Assembly: GCA_947461185.1 (NCBI GenBank)
Contig: CANHJY010000143.1
Location: 1-5,618 of the forward strand
Reading direction: 5' to 3'
From: Flavobacteriales bacterium
GTDB lineage: Bacteria; Bacteroidota; Bacteroidia; Flavobacteriales_D; Crocinitomicaceae
Length of the DNA: 5,618 nt
Positions within the stretch are counted from its first letter, which is position 1. The number at the start of each line of letters is the position of its first letter. Of this stretch, positions 1 to 5,618 are shown piece after piece. The position numbers and the translations under genes are program-made. The notes beneath the pieces were generated by a model, which did no database searches, was not told where the DNA came from, and saw nothing but the letters and a program-made list of their open reading frames with translations.

Positions 1-41
1 ACAGAAGAAAAAAAGGCTTTCTACCTGCGCAGAAAGCCTTT
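1..41 (-). terminator. Intrinsic terminator of the sigma factor gene
   Basis: Positions 12-22 and 31-41 form a perfect 11-bp inverted repeat around an 8-nt loop. On the minus strand the 3' arm runs straight into a T-rich tract (TTTTCTTCTGT at 11-1). The hairpin begins 4 nt after the sigma factor stop codon, the classic position and shape for a Rho-independent terminator. On the plus strand no T tract follows, so it should act mainly on minus-strand transcripts. Confidence 0.88.
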
Positions 42-45
42 CAAT

Positions 46-912
46 TTAGCCCAAATAGGCTTTTAATAATTTATTTCTCGAAGTATGTCGAAGTCTGCGA
101 ATGGCTTTCTCCTTAATTTGACGCACGCGTTCACGTGTGAGATTGAACTTTGCTCCAATTTCTTCAAGCGTAAGGCCGTGATTCATTCCAATTCCAAAGA
201 ATAATCGAATAATTTCTCTTTCTTTATCTGTAAGCGTACTTAAGGAACGCTCAATTTCTTTTTGTAATGACTCAGCCATCAAAGCATGATCCGCTTTAGG
301 CGCATCTGTGTTCGCCATTACATCCATTAGTGTTCCTCCATCTTCAGAAGTAGATAGGGGAGCATCCATAGAAACATGGCGACCTGAAACATTTAAACTT
401 TCTTTAATTTTGTCTTCCGGAACTTCAAGTGCTTCTGCTAATTCTTCAGCGGATGGTGGTCTTTCAAATTCTTGTTCTAGTCTTGAAAATGCTTTGTTGA
501 TTTTATTCAATGAACCAACTTGATTCAAAGGAAGTCTAACAATTCTTGCTTGCTCAGCTAATGCCTGCAAAATAGATTGACGAATCCACCATACGGCGTA
601 AGAGATAAATTTAAAACCTCGAGTTTCATCAAATTTTTGTGCAGCCTTGATTAGCCCTAAATTTCCTTCGTTTATTAAATCGGGTAATGTTAATCCCTGA
701 TTTTGATATTGTTTGGCAACTGATACAACGAACCTTAAGTTTGCTCTTGTTAGTTTTTCTAATGCTCTTTGGTCTCCCTGCTTAATTTTTCTTGCTAACT
801 CTACCTCCTCTTCTGCTGTAATTAATTCTTCTTTTCCAATGTCTTGTAGGTACTTATCTAACGATTGGCTTTCTCGATTGGTAATCGATTTTGTAATTTT
901 TAATTGTCTCAT
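46..912 (-). CDS. rpoD: RNA polymerase primary sigma factor (RpoD/SigA), short Bacteroidota form
   Basis: Housekeeping sigma-70 subunit that directs RNA polymerase to promoters. The 288-residue protein starts near region 1.2 (about residues 15-48) and has no region 1.1, as in other Bacteroidota primary sigma factors; E. coli RpoD is about twice as long. Region 2 covers about 50-125, including the core-binding and DNA-melting segment with [13 protein letters not shown] at 102-114 (region 2.4). Region 3 is about 130-205. Region 4.2 carries the -35-reading helix-turn-helix at about 248-275 ([10 protein letters not shown] followed by [19 protein letters not shown]). The conserved opening [10 protein letters not shown] supports the ATG at 912. 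A purine-rich GAGAGGA lies at 923-929, 10 nt before the start, and AGAGG directly abuts the ATG; this is notable because this phylum seldom uses Shine-Dalgarno sequences. A strong terminator follows. It is not an alternative sigma factor: the region 2.4 and 4.2 sequences are those of the primary family. Confidence 0.97.
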   Translation of the reverse strand: MRQLKITKSITNRESQSLDKYLQDIGKEELITAEEEVELARKIKQGDQRALEKLTRANLRFVVSVAKQYQNQGLTLPDLINEGNLGLIKAAQKFDETRGFKFISYAVWWIRQSILQALAEQARIVRLPLNQVGSLNKINKAFSRLEQEFERPPSAEELAEALEVPEDKIKESLNVSGRHVSMDAPLSTSEDGGTLMDVMANTDAPKADHALMAESLQKEIERSLSTLTDKEREIIRLFFGIGMNHGLTLEEIGAKFNLTRERVRQIKEKAIRRLRHTSRNKLLKAYLG

Positions 913-922
913 CCTCTTCTGA

Positions 923-929
923 TCCTCTC
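923..929 (-). promoter_or_regulatory. Possible Shine-Dalgarno-like site of the sigma factor gene
   Basis: On the minus strand GAGAGGA sits 10 nt upstream of the ATG at 912, within a purine-rich leader. It resembles the anti-Shine-Dalgarno complement, but Bacteroidota ribosomes use such sites little, so function is uncertain. None of the other starts in this window has a comparable site. Confidence 0.35.
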
Positions 930-960
930 TTTTTTTAATGGTTATTATGTAGGGAATTCA

Positions 961-976
961 GTTGTAAAGTTACAAC
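961..976. repeat. Perfect inverted repeat overlapping the candidate -7 box
   Basis: GTTGTAAAGTTACAAC is two 7-bp arms (GTTGTAA and TTACAAC) separated by 2 nt. It lies about 50 nt upstream of the sigma factor start and covers the candidate -7 element. The geometry fits an operator for a dimeric regulator, though no regulator is encoded here. There is no T tract, so it is not a terminator. Confidence 0.5.
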
Positions 977-997
977 CATTTAACGGTCATTTCAAAA
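965..997 (-). promoter_or_regulatory. Candidate sigma factor gene promoter, Bacteroidota type
   Basis: Read on the minus strand, TTTTG (997-993) is followed after 20 nt by TAACTTTA (972-965), which matches 7 of 8 positions of the Bacteroidota -7 consensus TAnnTTTG. This would place the transcript start near 957-960, giving a leader of roughly 45 nt before the ATG. It is the best such pair in the 149-nt gap upstream of the gene. The -7 box lies inside a perfect inverted repeat at 961-976. Consensus matching only. Confidence 0.42.
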
Positions 998-1061
998 TTA
1001 TTTGATAGATTTTTTGAGAATCCCTCCAGTTCAAAAATCATGCCCTTAATTAGTTATTTAG

Positions 1062-2534
1062 TTATATTCCAAAGCCATAATATTCTTTTTTACCAGATTC
1101 AGTTAATACTTCCAAAAGGACGCCTTTATTCACACCATTTAACTTTGTAGTTAATTGTTCAACACTTTCCACGGATTCATTATTTAGTTTGATAATTATC
1201 ATACCTTCTGCCAAGCCAATTGATTTCAGTTTGCCCGCATTTAAGCTAGATATTTTAACACCATAAGTTATATTCAATTCTTTTTTCTCTTTACTGGTTA
1301 ATTCCGTAAAGGTTGCGCCCAAAGCTTGATTTTTAGAAATTTCTTCTTTAGTAATCAGCTTTGTTTGACCATCCTTATTTTTAAGAACTAGTTCTTTTAC
1401 TACTTCGGATCCATCTTTTTCACGAACAGTAAGTGAAACTTTATCACCAGGCCGGCGTTTGCCGATTTCTTCTTGAAGAGCTGCGGTGGAATTTACTTCC
1501 TTAGTTCCAATTTTTAGAATTACATCACCTTGTTTAACCTTAGCATCTTCAGCGCTTCCTCCTTCGATTACGGATGCCACGAAAACACCTTTAGTATTAG
1601 GTAAGTCATTCGTTTCTTTTAGCTCTTGGGTGATGTCCGATATTTGAACACCCATGAAACCGCGTTGAACTACACCGTAATCAATTAGATCGGCCATAAC
1701 CTTTTGCACGAGATTTACAGGAACTGCAAAAGAATAACCTGCATAACTTCCGGTTTGTGATGCGATTGCTGTATTAATACCAACTAATTCACCTCTTGTG
1801 TTAACCAATGCGCCACCGCTATTTCCGGGGTTGACAGCAGCGTCTGTTTGAATAAATGATTCAATAGGAACAATTGAAGCGTCTGCTCGTTCAGCGAGAA
1901 TATTAATGTTTCTTGCTTTTGCGGATACAATACCAGCAGTTACTGTACTCGTTAGATTAAACGGATTTCCAACCGCTAAAACCCATTCTCCGATTTGTAA
2001 GTCATCACTGTTCCCTAATGCAATAGGTTGAAAACCAAAACCTTCAATTTTCAATACTGCAATATCCGTTGAAGGATCTGCTCCAATTAATTTGGCAGCA
2101 TATTTCGAATTGTCATTAAGAATAACCTCAATTTCTGAAGCATTTTCTATAACATGATTGTTTGTGACGATGTAACCGTCAGCAGACACAATAACCCCTG
2201 AACCTGATCCAGAACCATATTGTTTGTATTCTTTTCCACCAGCACCTGGGCCATAAAAAAACTCTTGAAATAAATCGCGCTGAAAGGAGGTTTGAACAAC
2301 TTTTGTTGTTACGTGAACCACTGAATTAATGGAATTTTGAGATGCCTCAACAAAGCTTAAACCTGATTCTGGACCTGTAAATGCTGCGGTTCTTGCATAC
2401 GGATTTCTTGTTCCACCTATAACACTGTCCTGAATGTTTCTTGTTGGTTGTTCTGAAAACATCAAATAAGCACTTATTGGTAACATGCCACCAATAATGC
2501 CGAAAACAAAAAGTTTAAAATTATTTGTATTCAT
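1062..2534 (-). CDS. Periplasmic serine protease/chaperone, DegP/HtrA (Do) family
   Basis: Trypsin-like envelope protease that degrades or refolds damaged exported proteins. I start it at the ATG at 2534 (490 residues). A GTG at 2561 would add nine residues but lies in front of the hydrophobic N-terminus in the promoter-like region. Residues 3-26 form an uncleaved anchor or signal peptide, with a core around FVFGIIGGMLPISAYLMF. The protease domain spans about 60-285 with a complete triad: His127 in TNNHVIEN, Asp157 in DPSTDIAVL and Ser239 in NPGNSGGAL. A Gly/Ser run (GSGSGSG) just precedes the first conserved strand. PDZ1 covers about 291-385 (starting GFMGVQISDI, with GSAEDAKVKQGDVILKIG). 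A shorter, more divergent second PDZ-like domain covers about 405-490, so the architecture is DegP/DegQ-like rather than DegS-like. The gene diverges from dapF and lies 149 nt upstream of the sigma factor gene on the same strand, with no convincing terminator between. DegP versus DegQ naming cannot be settled from sequence alone. Confidence 0.93.
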   Translation of the reverse strand: MNTNNFKLFVFGIIGGMLPISAYLMFSEQPTRNIQDSVIGGTRNPYARTAAFTGPESGLSFVEASQNSINSVVHVTTKVVQTSFQRDLFQEFFYGPGAGGKEYKQYGSGSGSGVIVSADGYIVTNNHVIENASEIEVILNDNSKYAAKLIGADPSTDIAVLKIEGFGFQPIALGNSDDLQIGEWVLAVGNPFNLTSTVTAGIVSAKARNINILAERADASIVPIESFIQTDAAVNPGNSGGALVNTRGELVGINTAIASQTGSYAGYSFAVPVNLVQKVMADLIDYGVVQRGFMGVQISDITQELKETNDLPNTKGVFVASVIEGGSAEDAKVKQGDVILKIGTKEVNSTAALQEEIGKRRPGDKVSLTVREKDGSEVVKELVLKNKDGQTKLITKEEISKNQALGATFTELTSKEKKELNITYGVKISSLNAGKLKSIGLAEGMIIIKLNNESVESVEQLTTKLNGVNKGVLLEVLTESGKKEYYGFGI

Positions 2535-2623
2535 TGTTAATAATGTAAATTTTTCAAACACAATAATAACAAGCTTCCTTGCAATTGGTTACGATTCTGC
2601 TGTTAAAGAATGTTAAGCTCAAA

Positions 2624-2644
2624 TCAAATTTGAATTTGCAAATT
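2624..2644. repeat. Two abutting perfect palindromes in the dapF promoter
   Basis: TCAAATTTGA (2624-2633) and AATTTGCAAATT (2633-2644) are each exact palindromes and share one base. They cover the candidate -33 element of dapF and its spacer up to 5 nt before the -7 box. AT-rich DNA makes short palindromes common, so this is a modest operator candidate. Confidence 0.4.
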
Positions 2645-2657
2645 TAGATTAATTTTG
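2629..2657 (+). promoter_or_regulatory. Candidate dapF operon promoter, Bacteroidota type
   Basis: TTTG at 2629-2632, a 17-nt spacer, and TAATTTTG at 2650-2657 give an exact match to the TAnnTTTG -7 consensus with an acceptable -33 element and spacing for Flavobacteria. Transcription would begin near 2661-2665, only about 10 nt before the favoured dapF ATG at 2673. The TTG at 2655, which extends the dapF reading frame upstream, is part of this -7 box, so it is unlikely to be a translation start. Confidence 0.62.
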
Positions 2658-2672
2658 GGGTTCATTATGGTT

Positions 2673-3455
2673 ATGAACTTTCATAAATATCAAGGCACAG
2701 GAAACGATTTTATTATTGTCAATAATCTGGATAATTCAATGGATTCCTTGGATATAGAAACGATTCAGTTTTTGTGTGATAGAAATTTTGGTATTGGTGC
2801 TGATGGTTTTATTAAAATTAATCGATCAGAACAATTTGATTTTGATTTGGATTATTACAATTCAGATGGAAGCAAAAGTTTTTGTGGAAATGGAGCGCGA
2901 TGTGCAGTAACGTATGTTCGGGAAAATTTATTTTCTAAAGTTCATTACACCTTCTCAGCTTTTGACGGTCTACATGAGGCAAATATTAAAAATCTCAAGG
3001 TTGCTTTAAAAATGAAAAACACCGTTTATAATCAGCAGGGAAGTTCTGAATTTATTTTAAATACCGGCTCTCCTCATTACGTTCGGTATGTAAATGATTT
3101 GAAAACTTTGGATGTCAACAAGGAAGGAAGAGAAATTAGATATTCAGAACGTTTTAAAGCAGATGGAATAAATGTCAATTTTGTTAAACAAATAACTTCA
3201 AACGCGATATCAATTAGAACATACGAAAGGGGGGTTGAAAATGAAACCTTATCCTGTGGAACTGGAGCAACAGCCTGTGCGATTGTAAACGCAATTGTAG
3301 AGGATCTTTATGGATATCAAAAAATTGAAGTTGAGGTTAAAGGTGGGGAACTAGAGGTAGATTACAATCGATTGAATTATACAGATTTTGAGGAAATATT
3401 ATTAATCGGTCCTGCGGAGAAGGTTTTCGAAGGCAGAATTATTTTAAAAGAATAG
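2673..3455 (+). CDS. dapF: Diaminopimelate epimerase
   Basis: Cofactor-free racemase that converts LL- to meso-diaminopimelate in the cytoplasm, supplying peptidoglycan cross-links and the last step before lysine. From the ATG at 2673 the protein has 260 residues and opens MNFHKYQGTGNDF, aligning directly with family starts such as E. coli MQFSKMHGLGNDF. In-frame TTG 2655 and ATG 2667 are possible but less likely, since 2655 lies in the promoter -7 box. Both catalytic cysteines are present: Cys71 in the FCGNGARC motif and Cys195 in SCGTGATACA. Other family signatures are FGIGADGF near 39-46, YNSDGSKSF before Cys71, NTGSPHYV at 130-137 and ERGVENETL just before Cys195. The length is slightly short of the roughly 275 usual in proteobacteria. 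It is the first gene of a tight plus-strand cluster, with the GNAT gene starting 6 nt after its TAG. Confidence 0.96.
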   Translation: MNFHKYQGTGNDFIIVNNLDNSMDSLDIETIQFLCDRNFGIGADGFIKINRSEQFDFDLDYYNSDGSKSFCGNGARCAVTYVRENLFSKVHYTFSAFDGLHEANIKNLKVALKMKNTVYNQQGSSEFILNTGSPHYVRYVNDLKTLDVNKEGREIRYSERFKADGINVNFVKQITSNAISIRTYERGVENETLSCGTGATACAIVNAIVEDLYGYQKIEVEVKGGELEVDYNRLNYTDFEEILLIGPAEKVFEGRIILKE

Positions 3456-3461
3456 CACCTG

Positions 3462-3989
3462 ATGTTCTCAACTGAAAAAATTTTTTTAAGAATGGTGGAG
3501 CCTGAGGATGCAACAAAGCTATTGTTGTGGGAAAACAATCCAGAAAATTGGAAGGTTACGGATACTGAGGTTCCTTTTTCTTTGCATGCTATTCATCAGT
3601 TAATCGAACAGCAACAACAAATTAGAGCTACTGGGCAGTTAAGAATGATGATTTGTTTAAATCATGATTCTAAAGAACCAGTTGGTGCAATCGATCTGTA
3701 TGATGTGGATTTTAAAAATAAAAATGCATCTGTAGGTATTCTCATTGGTGAAATGCAAAATAGAGGTAAAGGTTATGCGAGGGATGCTTTGAATTTGATT
3801 ATTAATTATGCTCGCCACAATTTATCATTATTTAATTTAGTATGCTCTATTCAATCTACAAATAAAGAAAGTATACAATTGTTTGAGTCAATTGGTTTCT
3901 TGAAAGTGGGTTGCCGAAGAGAATGGTTTTTAATAAACAATAAACGTGTTGACGAAATATTATTTCAATTATGTCTAGAAAAAAAATAA
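3462..3989 (+). CDS. GNAT-family N-acetyltransferase, RimJ/RimL/SpeG-like
   Basis: Predicted acetyl-CoA-dependent transferase of 175 residues, one whole GNAT domain. It opens with the usual first strand and helix (KIFLRMVEPEDATKLLLWEN), and the acetyl-CoA pyrophosphate-binding motif is clear at 99-106 (QNRGKGYA). The C-terminal cofactor motif follows as NKESIQLFESIGFLKVG at 134-150, and a late Arg-rich strand (CRREWFLINN) completes the fold. The WENNPE segment near 23-28 recalls RimJ/RimL and polyamine acetyltransferase relatives (Acetyltransf_3 type). The acceptor cannot be told from sequence: ribosomal protein N-terminus, polyamine, amino acid or a wall precursor are all possible. A gene of this type between dapF and mltG is, from memory, a recurring arrangement in Bacteroidota. 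It starts 6 nt after dapF without a Shine-Dalgarno site and overlaps mltG by 19 nt. Its last sense codons form A AAA AAA immediately before TAA. Confidence 0.9.
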   Translation: MFSTEKIFLRMVEPEDATKLLLWENNPENWKVTDTEVPFSLHAIHQLIEQQQQIRATGQLRMMICLNHDSKEPVGAIDLYDVDFKNKNASVGILIGEMQNRGKGYARDALNLIINYARHNLSLFNLVCSIQSTNKESIQLFESIGFLKVGCRREWFLINNKRVDEILFQLCLEKK

Positions 3990-5041
3990 TCATCATTGTA
4001 AGTGCTGCACTTATACTAATTTTAGGAATTGTAATGTATCCAAAAATCAACTTGTATTTTAAAGGAAGGAATACAACAATCAATACGGCAAATAAAGAAC
4101 TTTTCATAAAAAGTGAAATGACACTCGAATCATTGGCAACTTTGCTTGATAAGGAGGGTGTTATTGATAATAAAGATGCTTTTATTGCGGTAGGAGCGTA
4201 TAAGGAATTGAATACTAAAAATATAGCGCTCGGAAAATATATAATTGCACCAAATACGTCATACAGGAATCTTTTAAACGGTTTTAAGAAAAATGCAAAA
4301 GGTAATGGAAACGGGGAGGTTGAAATAGCAGTTACTTTTACGAACTGTAAAAATCTTGAGGATGTTGCAAAGATTGTTTCTAGTAAAACCATTATAGACC
4401 AGGCTGAACTTATTCAATTTATGAAATCCGAAAAAGTTTTAAGTAAGTATGGATTCACACTTGAACAATTTCCTGCAATGTTCATTCCCAATACATATAA
4501 GGTGTATTTTGATTTAACTCCAGAACAATTTATTGCCCGAATGGCCGATGAATTCAATAAATTCTGGACAGTTGAAAGAAAAAACAAACTAAAAAGTATC
4601 GGTTTAAATAGTCAGTCAGAAGCTGTGACACTTGCAAGTATTGTGTATTCCGAACAGAACAAAGTTAAAGAGGAATGGTCAATAATTGCCGGCTTATATT
4701 TGAATCGCATTCAAAAAGGAATTAAACTACAATCCGATCCAACCTTTAAGTTCTGTTGGGGGGATAAACTAGATGGAGTTCAAAGATTGTTGAACGTGCA
4801 TAGAGATATAGATTGTCCTTATAATACTTATAAAATTAATGGTCTTCCTCCTGGGCCTATATGTATTCCACCTAGTGAAGTTGTTGACGCTGTATTAAAT
4901 AGAGATGATAATAATTATGTGTTCATGATGGCAAAACCTGATTATTCCGGAAAGCATGATTTTACTGTTGATTACAGTGATCATCAACGATTGGCATCAA
5001 TTTATCAAAAATGGTTAGCCAATGAATTAACAAAAAATTGA
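3971..5041 (+). CDS. mltG: Endolytic murein transglycosylase MltG (YceG family)
   Basis: Inner-membrane lytic transglycosylase that cleaves nascent peptidoglycan strands near the membrane and is thought to set glycan chain length. Of 356 residues, Lys4-Lys5 and a single transmembrane helix at about 6-23 anchor the N-terminus. A LysM-like subdomain (about 42-105) precedes the YceG catalytic domain. Catalytic Glu is best placed at Glu228 in LASIVYSEQN, aligning with the second Glu of the E. coli ASIVEKET motif; the usual following Thr is replaced by Gln. Other hallmarks are LYLNRIQKGIKLQSDPT (242-258), PYNTY followed by GLPPGPI (283-297), a PS pair, and the closing KHDFTVDYSDHQR strand. The start overlaps the GNAT gene by 19 nt and the stop TGA shares its last base with the next ATG, suggesting translational coupling on one transcript. 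A six-G run at 4758-4763 lies within the gene, but the frame is intact across it. Confidence 0.94.
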   Translation: MSRKKIIIIVSAALILILGIVMYPKINLYFKGRNTTINTANKELFIKSEMTLESLATLLDKEGVIDNKDAFIAVGAYKELNTKNIALGKYIIAPNTSYRNLLNGFKKNAKGNGNGEVEIAVTFTNCKNLEDVAKIVSSKTIIDQAELIQFMKSEKVLSKYGFTLEQFPAMFIPNTYKVYFDLTPEQFIARMADEFNKFWTVERKNKLKSIGLNSQSEAVTLASIVYSEQNKVKEEWSIIAGLYLNRIQKGIKLQSDPTFKFCWGDKLDGVQRLLNVHRDIDCPYNTYKINGLPPGPICIPPSEVVDAVLNRDDNNYVFMMAKPDYSGKHDFTVDYSDHQRLASIYQKWLANELTKN

Positions 5042-5618
5042 TGGAAAGTAATAAAAGAAGAAAATTTATAAAGCTTGGACTTGCTACTGCTGCCATCGGT
5101 TTTATTGATCCCATCAAGGCCTCAAAAGTTTTAGCTTCAGCTGAGCATAGATTGACTTCCACTCCTGTTGTTATTTCTACATGGAATCATGGAATTGCAG
5201 CAAATAAAGCAGCTTGGGAAGTGCTGTCAAACGGAGGAAAGGCGCTTGATGCGGTTGAATCAGGTGTTCGCATAACTGAAGCTGACGTCACGAATAGAAG
5301 CGTAGGAATAGGAGGGATGCCCGACAGGTCAGGTCATGTTACTTTGGATGCTTGCATTATGGATGAAAATTCGAACTGCGGTTCTGTGGGTTGTCTTGAA
5401 GGCGTTGAACATCCTATTTCAGTTGCAAGAGCAATAATGGAAAAAACGCAACACGTAATGTTGGTAGGTGAGGGGGCAAAGCAATTTGCTTTAGATCAGG
5501 GTTTTCAGAGAATAAAAACACCAATTCCAGAAGTCAATGCAGAATATAAAAAATGGAAAAAAGAGAATAAAGACCTTTTCAAAAAACCTGAAATTAATCA
5601 TGAGAATCATGATACAAT
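5041..5618 (+). CDS. N4-(beta-N-acetylglucosaminyl)-L-asparaginase precursor, Tat-exported (3' end outside window)
   Basis: Glycosylasparaginase of the Ntn-hydrolase family, which cleaves the GlcNAc-asparagine bond of N-glycopeptides after self-cleaving into alpha and beta chains. The first 192 codons are present. The N-terminus carries a twin-arginine motif (KRRKFIKLG, Arg6-Arg7) and a short hydrophobic stretch (about 12-22), with a possible cleavage site after ASA at 32-34, so Tat export to the periplasm is likely. The mature part reads like the E. meningosepticum enzyme: STWNHG near Trp48, GGKALDAVESGVR (65-77), NRSVGIGG with Ser87, TLDACIMDEN, HPISVARAIMEKT and HVMLVGEGA. Trp48 and Ser87 are 39 residues apart, as are Trp11 and Ser50 of the reference enzyme. 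The autoproteolysis site is Asp191-Thr192 in ENHDT; Thr192 would become the catalytic nucleophile, so essentially the whole alpha chain is here and the beta chain lies beyond the window. It overlaps mltG by one base and has no Shine-Dalgarno site. Confidence 0.93.
   Translation, partial: MESNKRRKFIKLGLATAAIGFIDPIKASKVLASAEHRLTSTPVVISTWNHGIAANKAAWEVLSNGGKALDAVESGVRITEADVTNRSVGIGGMPDRSGHVTLDACIMDENSNCGSVGCLEGVEHPISVARAIMEKTQHVMLVGEGAKQFALDQGFQRIKTPIPEVNAEYKKWKKENKDLFKKPEINHENHDT

Larger units (their letters stand above)
2535..2672. other. Divergent intergenic control region between htrA-type gene and dapF
   Basis: This AT-rich gap must hold the start signals for both transcripts. On the plus strand it contains a well-formed Bacteroidota promoter for dapF (2629-2657). 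For the protease on the minus strand, the best -7-like box is TATTATTG at 2568-2561 (7 of 8 to TAnnTTTG), 26 nt before the ATG at 2534, but no TTTG lies at the right distance upstream, so it is weak. Two abutting palindromes (2624-2633 and 2633-2644) and a direct repeat TGTTAA at 2601-2606 and 2611-2616, one helical turn apart, could be protein-binding sites. Confidence 0.55.

Noticed and set aside
308..922. Two plus-strand open frames (308-523 and 713-922) opposite the sigma factor gene
   Set aside because: Both are antisense to a strongly conserved gene, have Ser/Leu-rich translations without domains, and lack plausible start signals.
1011..1037. Inverted repeat TTTTTGA / TCAAAAA as a terminator for the protease gene
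   Set aside because: Only 7 bp, almost all A-T, with a 13-nt loop; the predicted stability is too low to call it a terminator.
2535..2561. GTG start at 2561 for the HtrA-type protease
   Set aside because: It would add nine residues before the Lys and hydrophobic core of the signal anchor, and overlaps the only -7-like box for this gene; ATG 2534 fits the family better.
3856..4392. Open minus-strand frame of 178 codons opposite the GNAT/mltG junction
   Set aside because: It lies wholly antisense to two well-supported genes. Its hydrophobic, Phe/Leu/Ile-rich translation is what Lys/Glu/Asn-rich coding DNA gives on the other strand, and it has no recognisable domain.
4962..5162. Minus-strand open frame of 66 codons across the mltG/asparaginase junction
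   Set aside because: Antisense to the end of mltG and the signal peptide of the next gene, with no family features.
1..5618. Mobile element, CRISPR array, tRNA/rRNA, toxin-antitoxin or defence system
   Set aside because: I saw no spaced direct repeats, terminal inverted repeats, transposase or nuclease motifs, or tRNA-like folds; all coding space is taken by housekeeping-type genes of uniform AT-rich composition.

Overview
The window looks like a stretch of core chromosome from a low-GC member of the Bacteroidota, probably Flavobacteriales-like (phylum fairly sure, order a guess). Four things point there: a short primary sigma factor of 288 residues lacking region 1.1, with near-textbook Bacteroidota sequence; promoter-like TAnnTTTG boxes with an upstream TTTG; starts mostly without Shine-Dalgarno sequences; and a Tat-exported glycosylasparaginase resembling the well-studied Elizabethkingia (Flavobacterium) meningosepticum enzyme.

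Layout. The left half reads on the minus strand. It holds the primary sigma factor gene (46-912), followed by a clear intrinsic terminator at 1-41, and upstream of it a DegP/HtrA-type periplasmic serine protease (1062-2534). The right half reads on the plus strand from a divergent intergenic region (2535-2672): dapF (2673-3455), a GNAT acetyltransferase (3462-3989), the endolytic transglycosylase mltG (3971-5041), and the 5' part of a glycosylasparaginase gene (5041 to the window end). The four plus-strand genes are packed with a 6-nt gap, a 19-nt overlap and a 1-nt overlap, so they very probably form one operon.

How the genes fit together. DapF makes the meso-diaminopimelate used in peptidoglycan cross-links and lysine synthesis, and MltG cuts nascent glycan strands at the membrane. 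The divergent HtrA guards protein quality in the same envelope compartment, and the glycosylasparaginase is an exported hydrolase of GlcNAc-asparagine links. The theme is envelope construction and maintenance next to the housekeeping sigma factor. The GNAT substrate is unknown.

I saw no mobile element, CRISPR array, tRNA, rRNA or obviously foreign gene, and no new defence or accessory system. The points worth a second look are small: palindromes in both promoter regions, an in-phase A AAA AAA heptamer at the end of the GNAT gene inside its overlap with mltG, and the window ending two bases after the catalytic Thr codon of the glycosylasparaginase.
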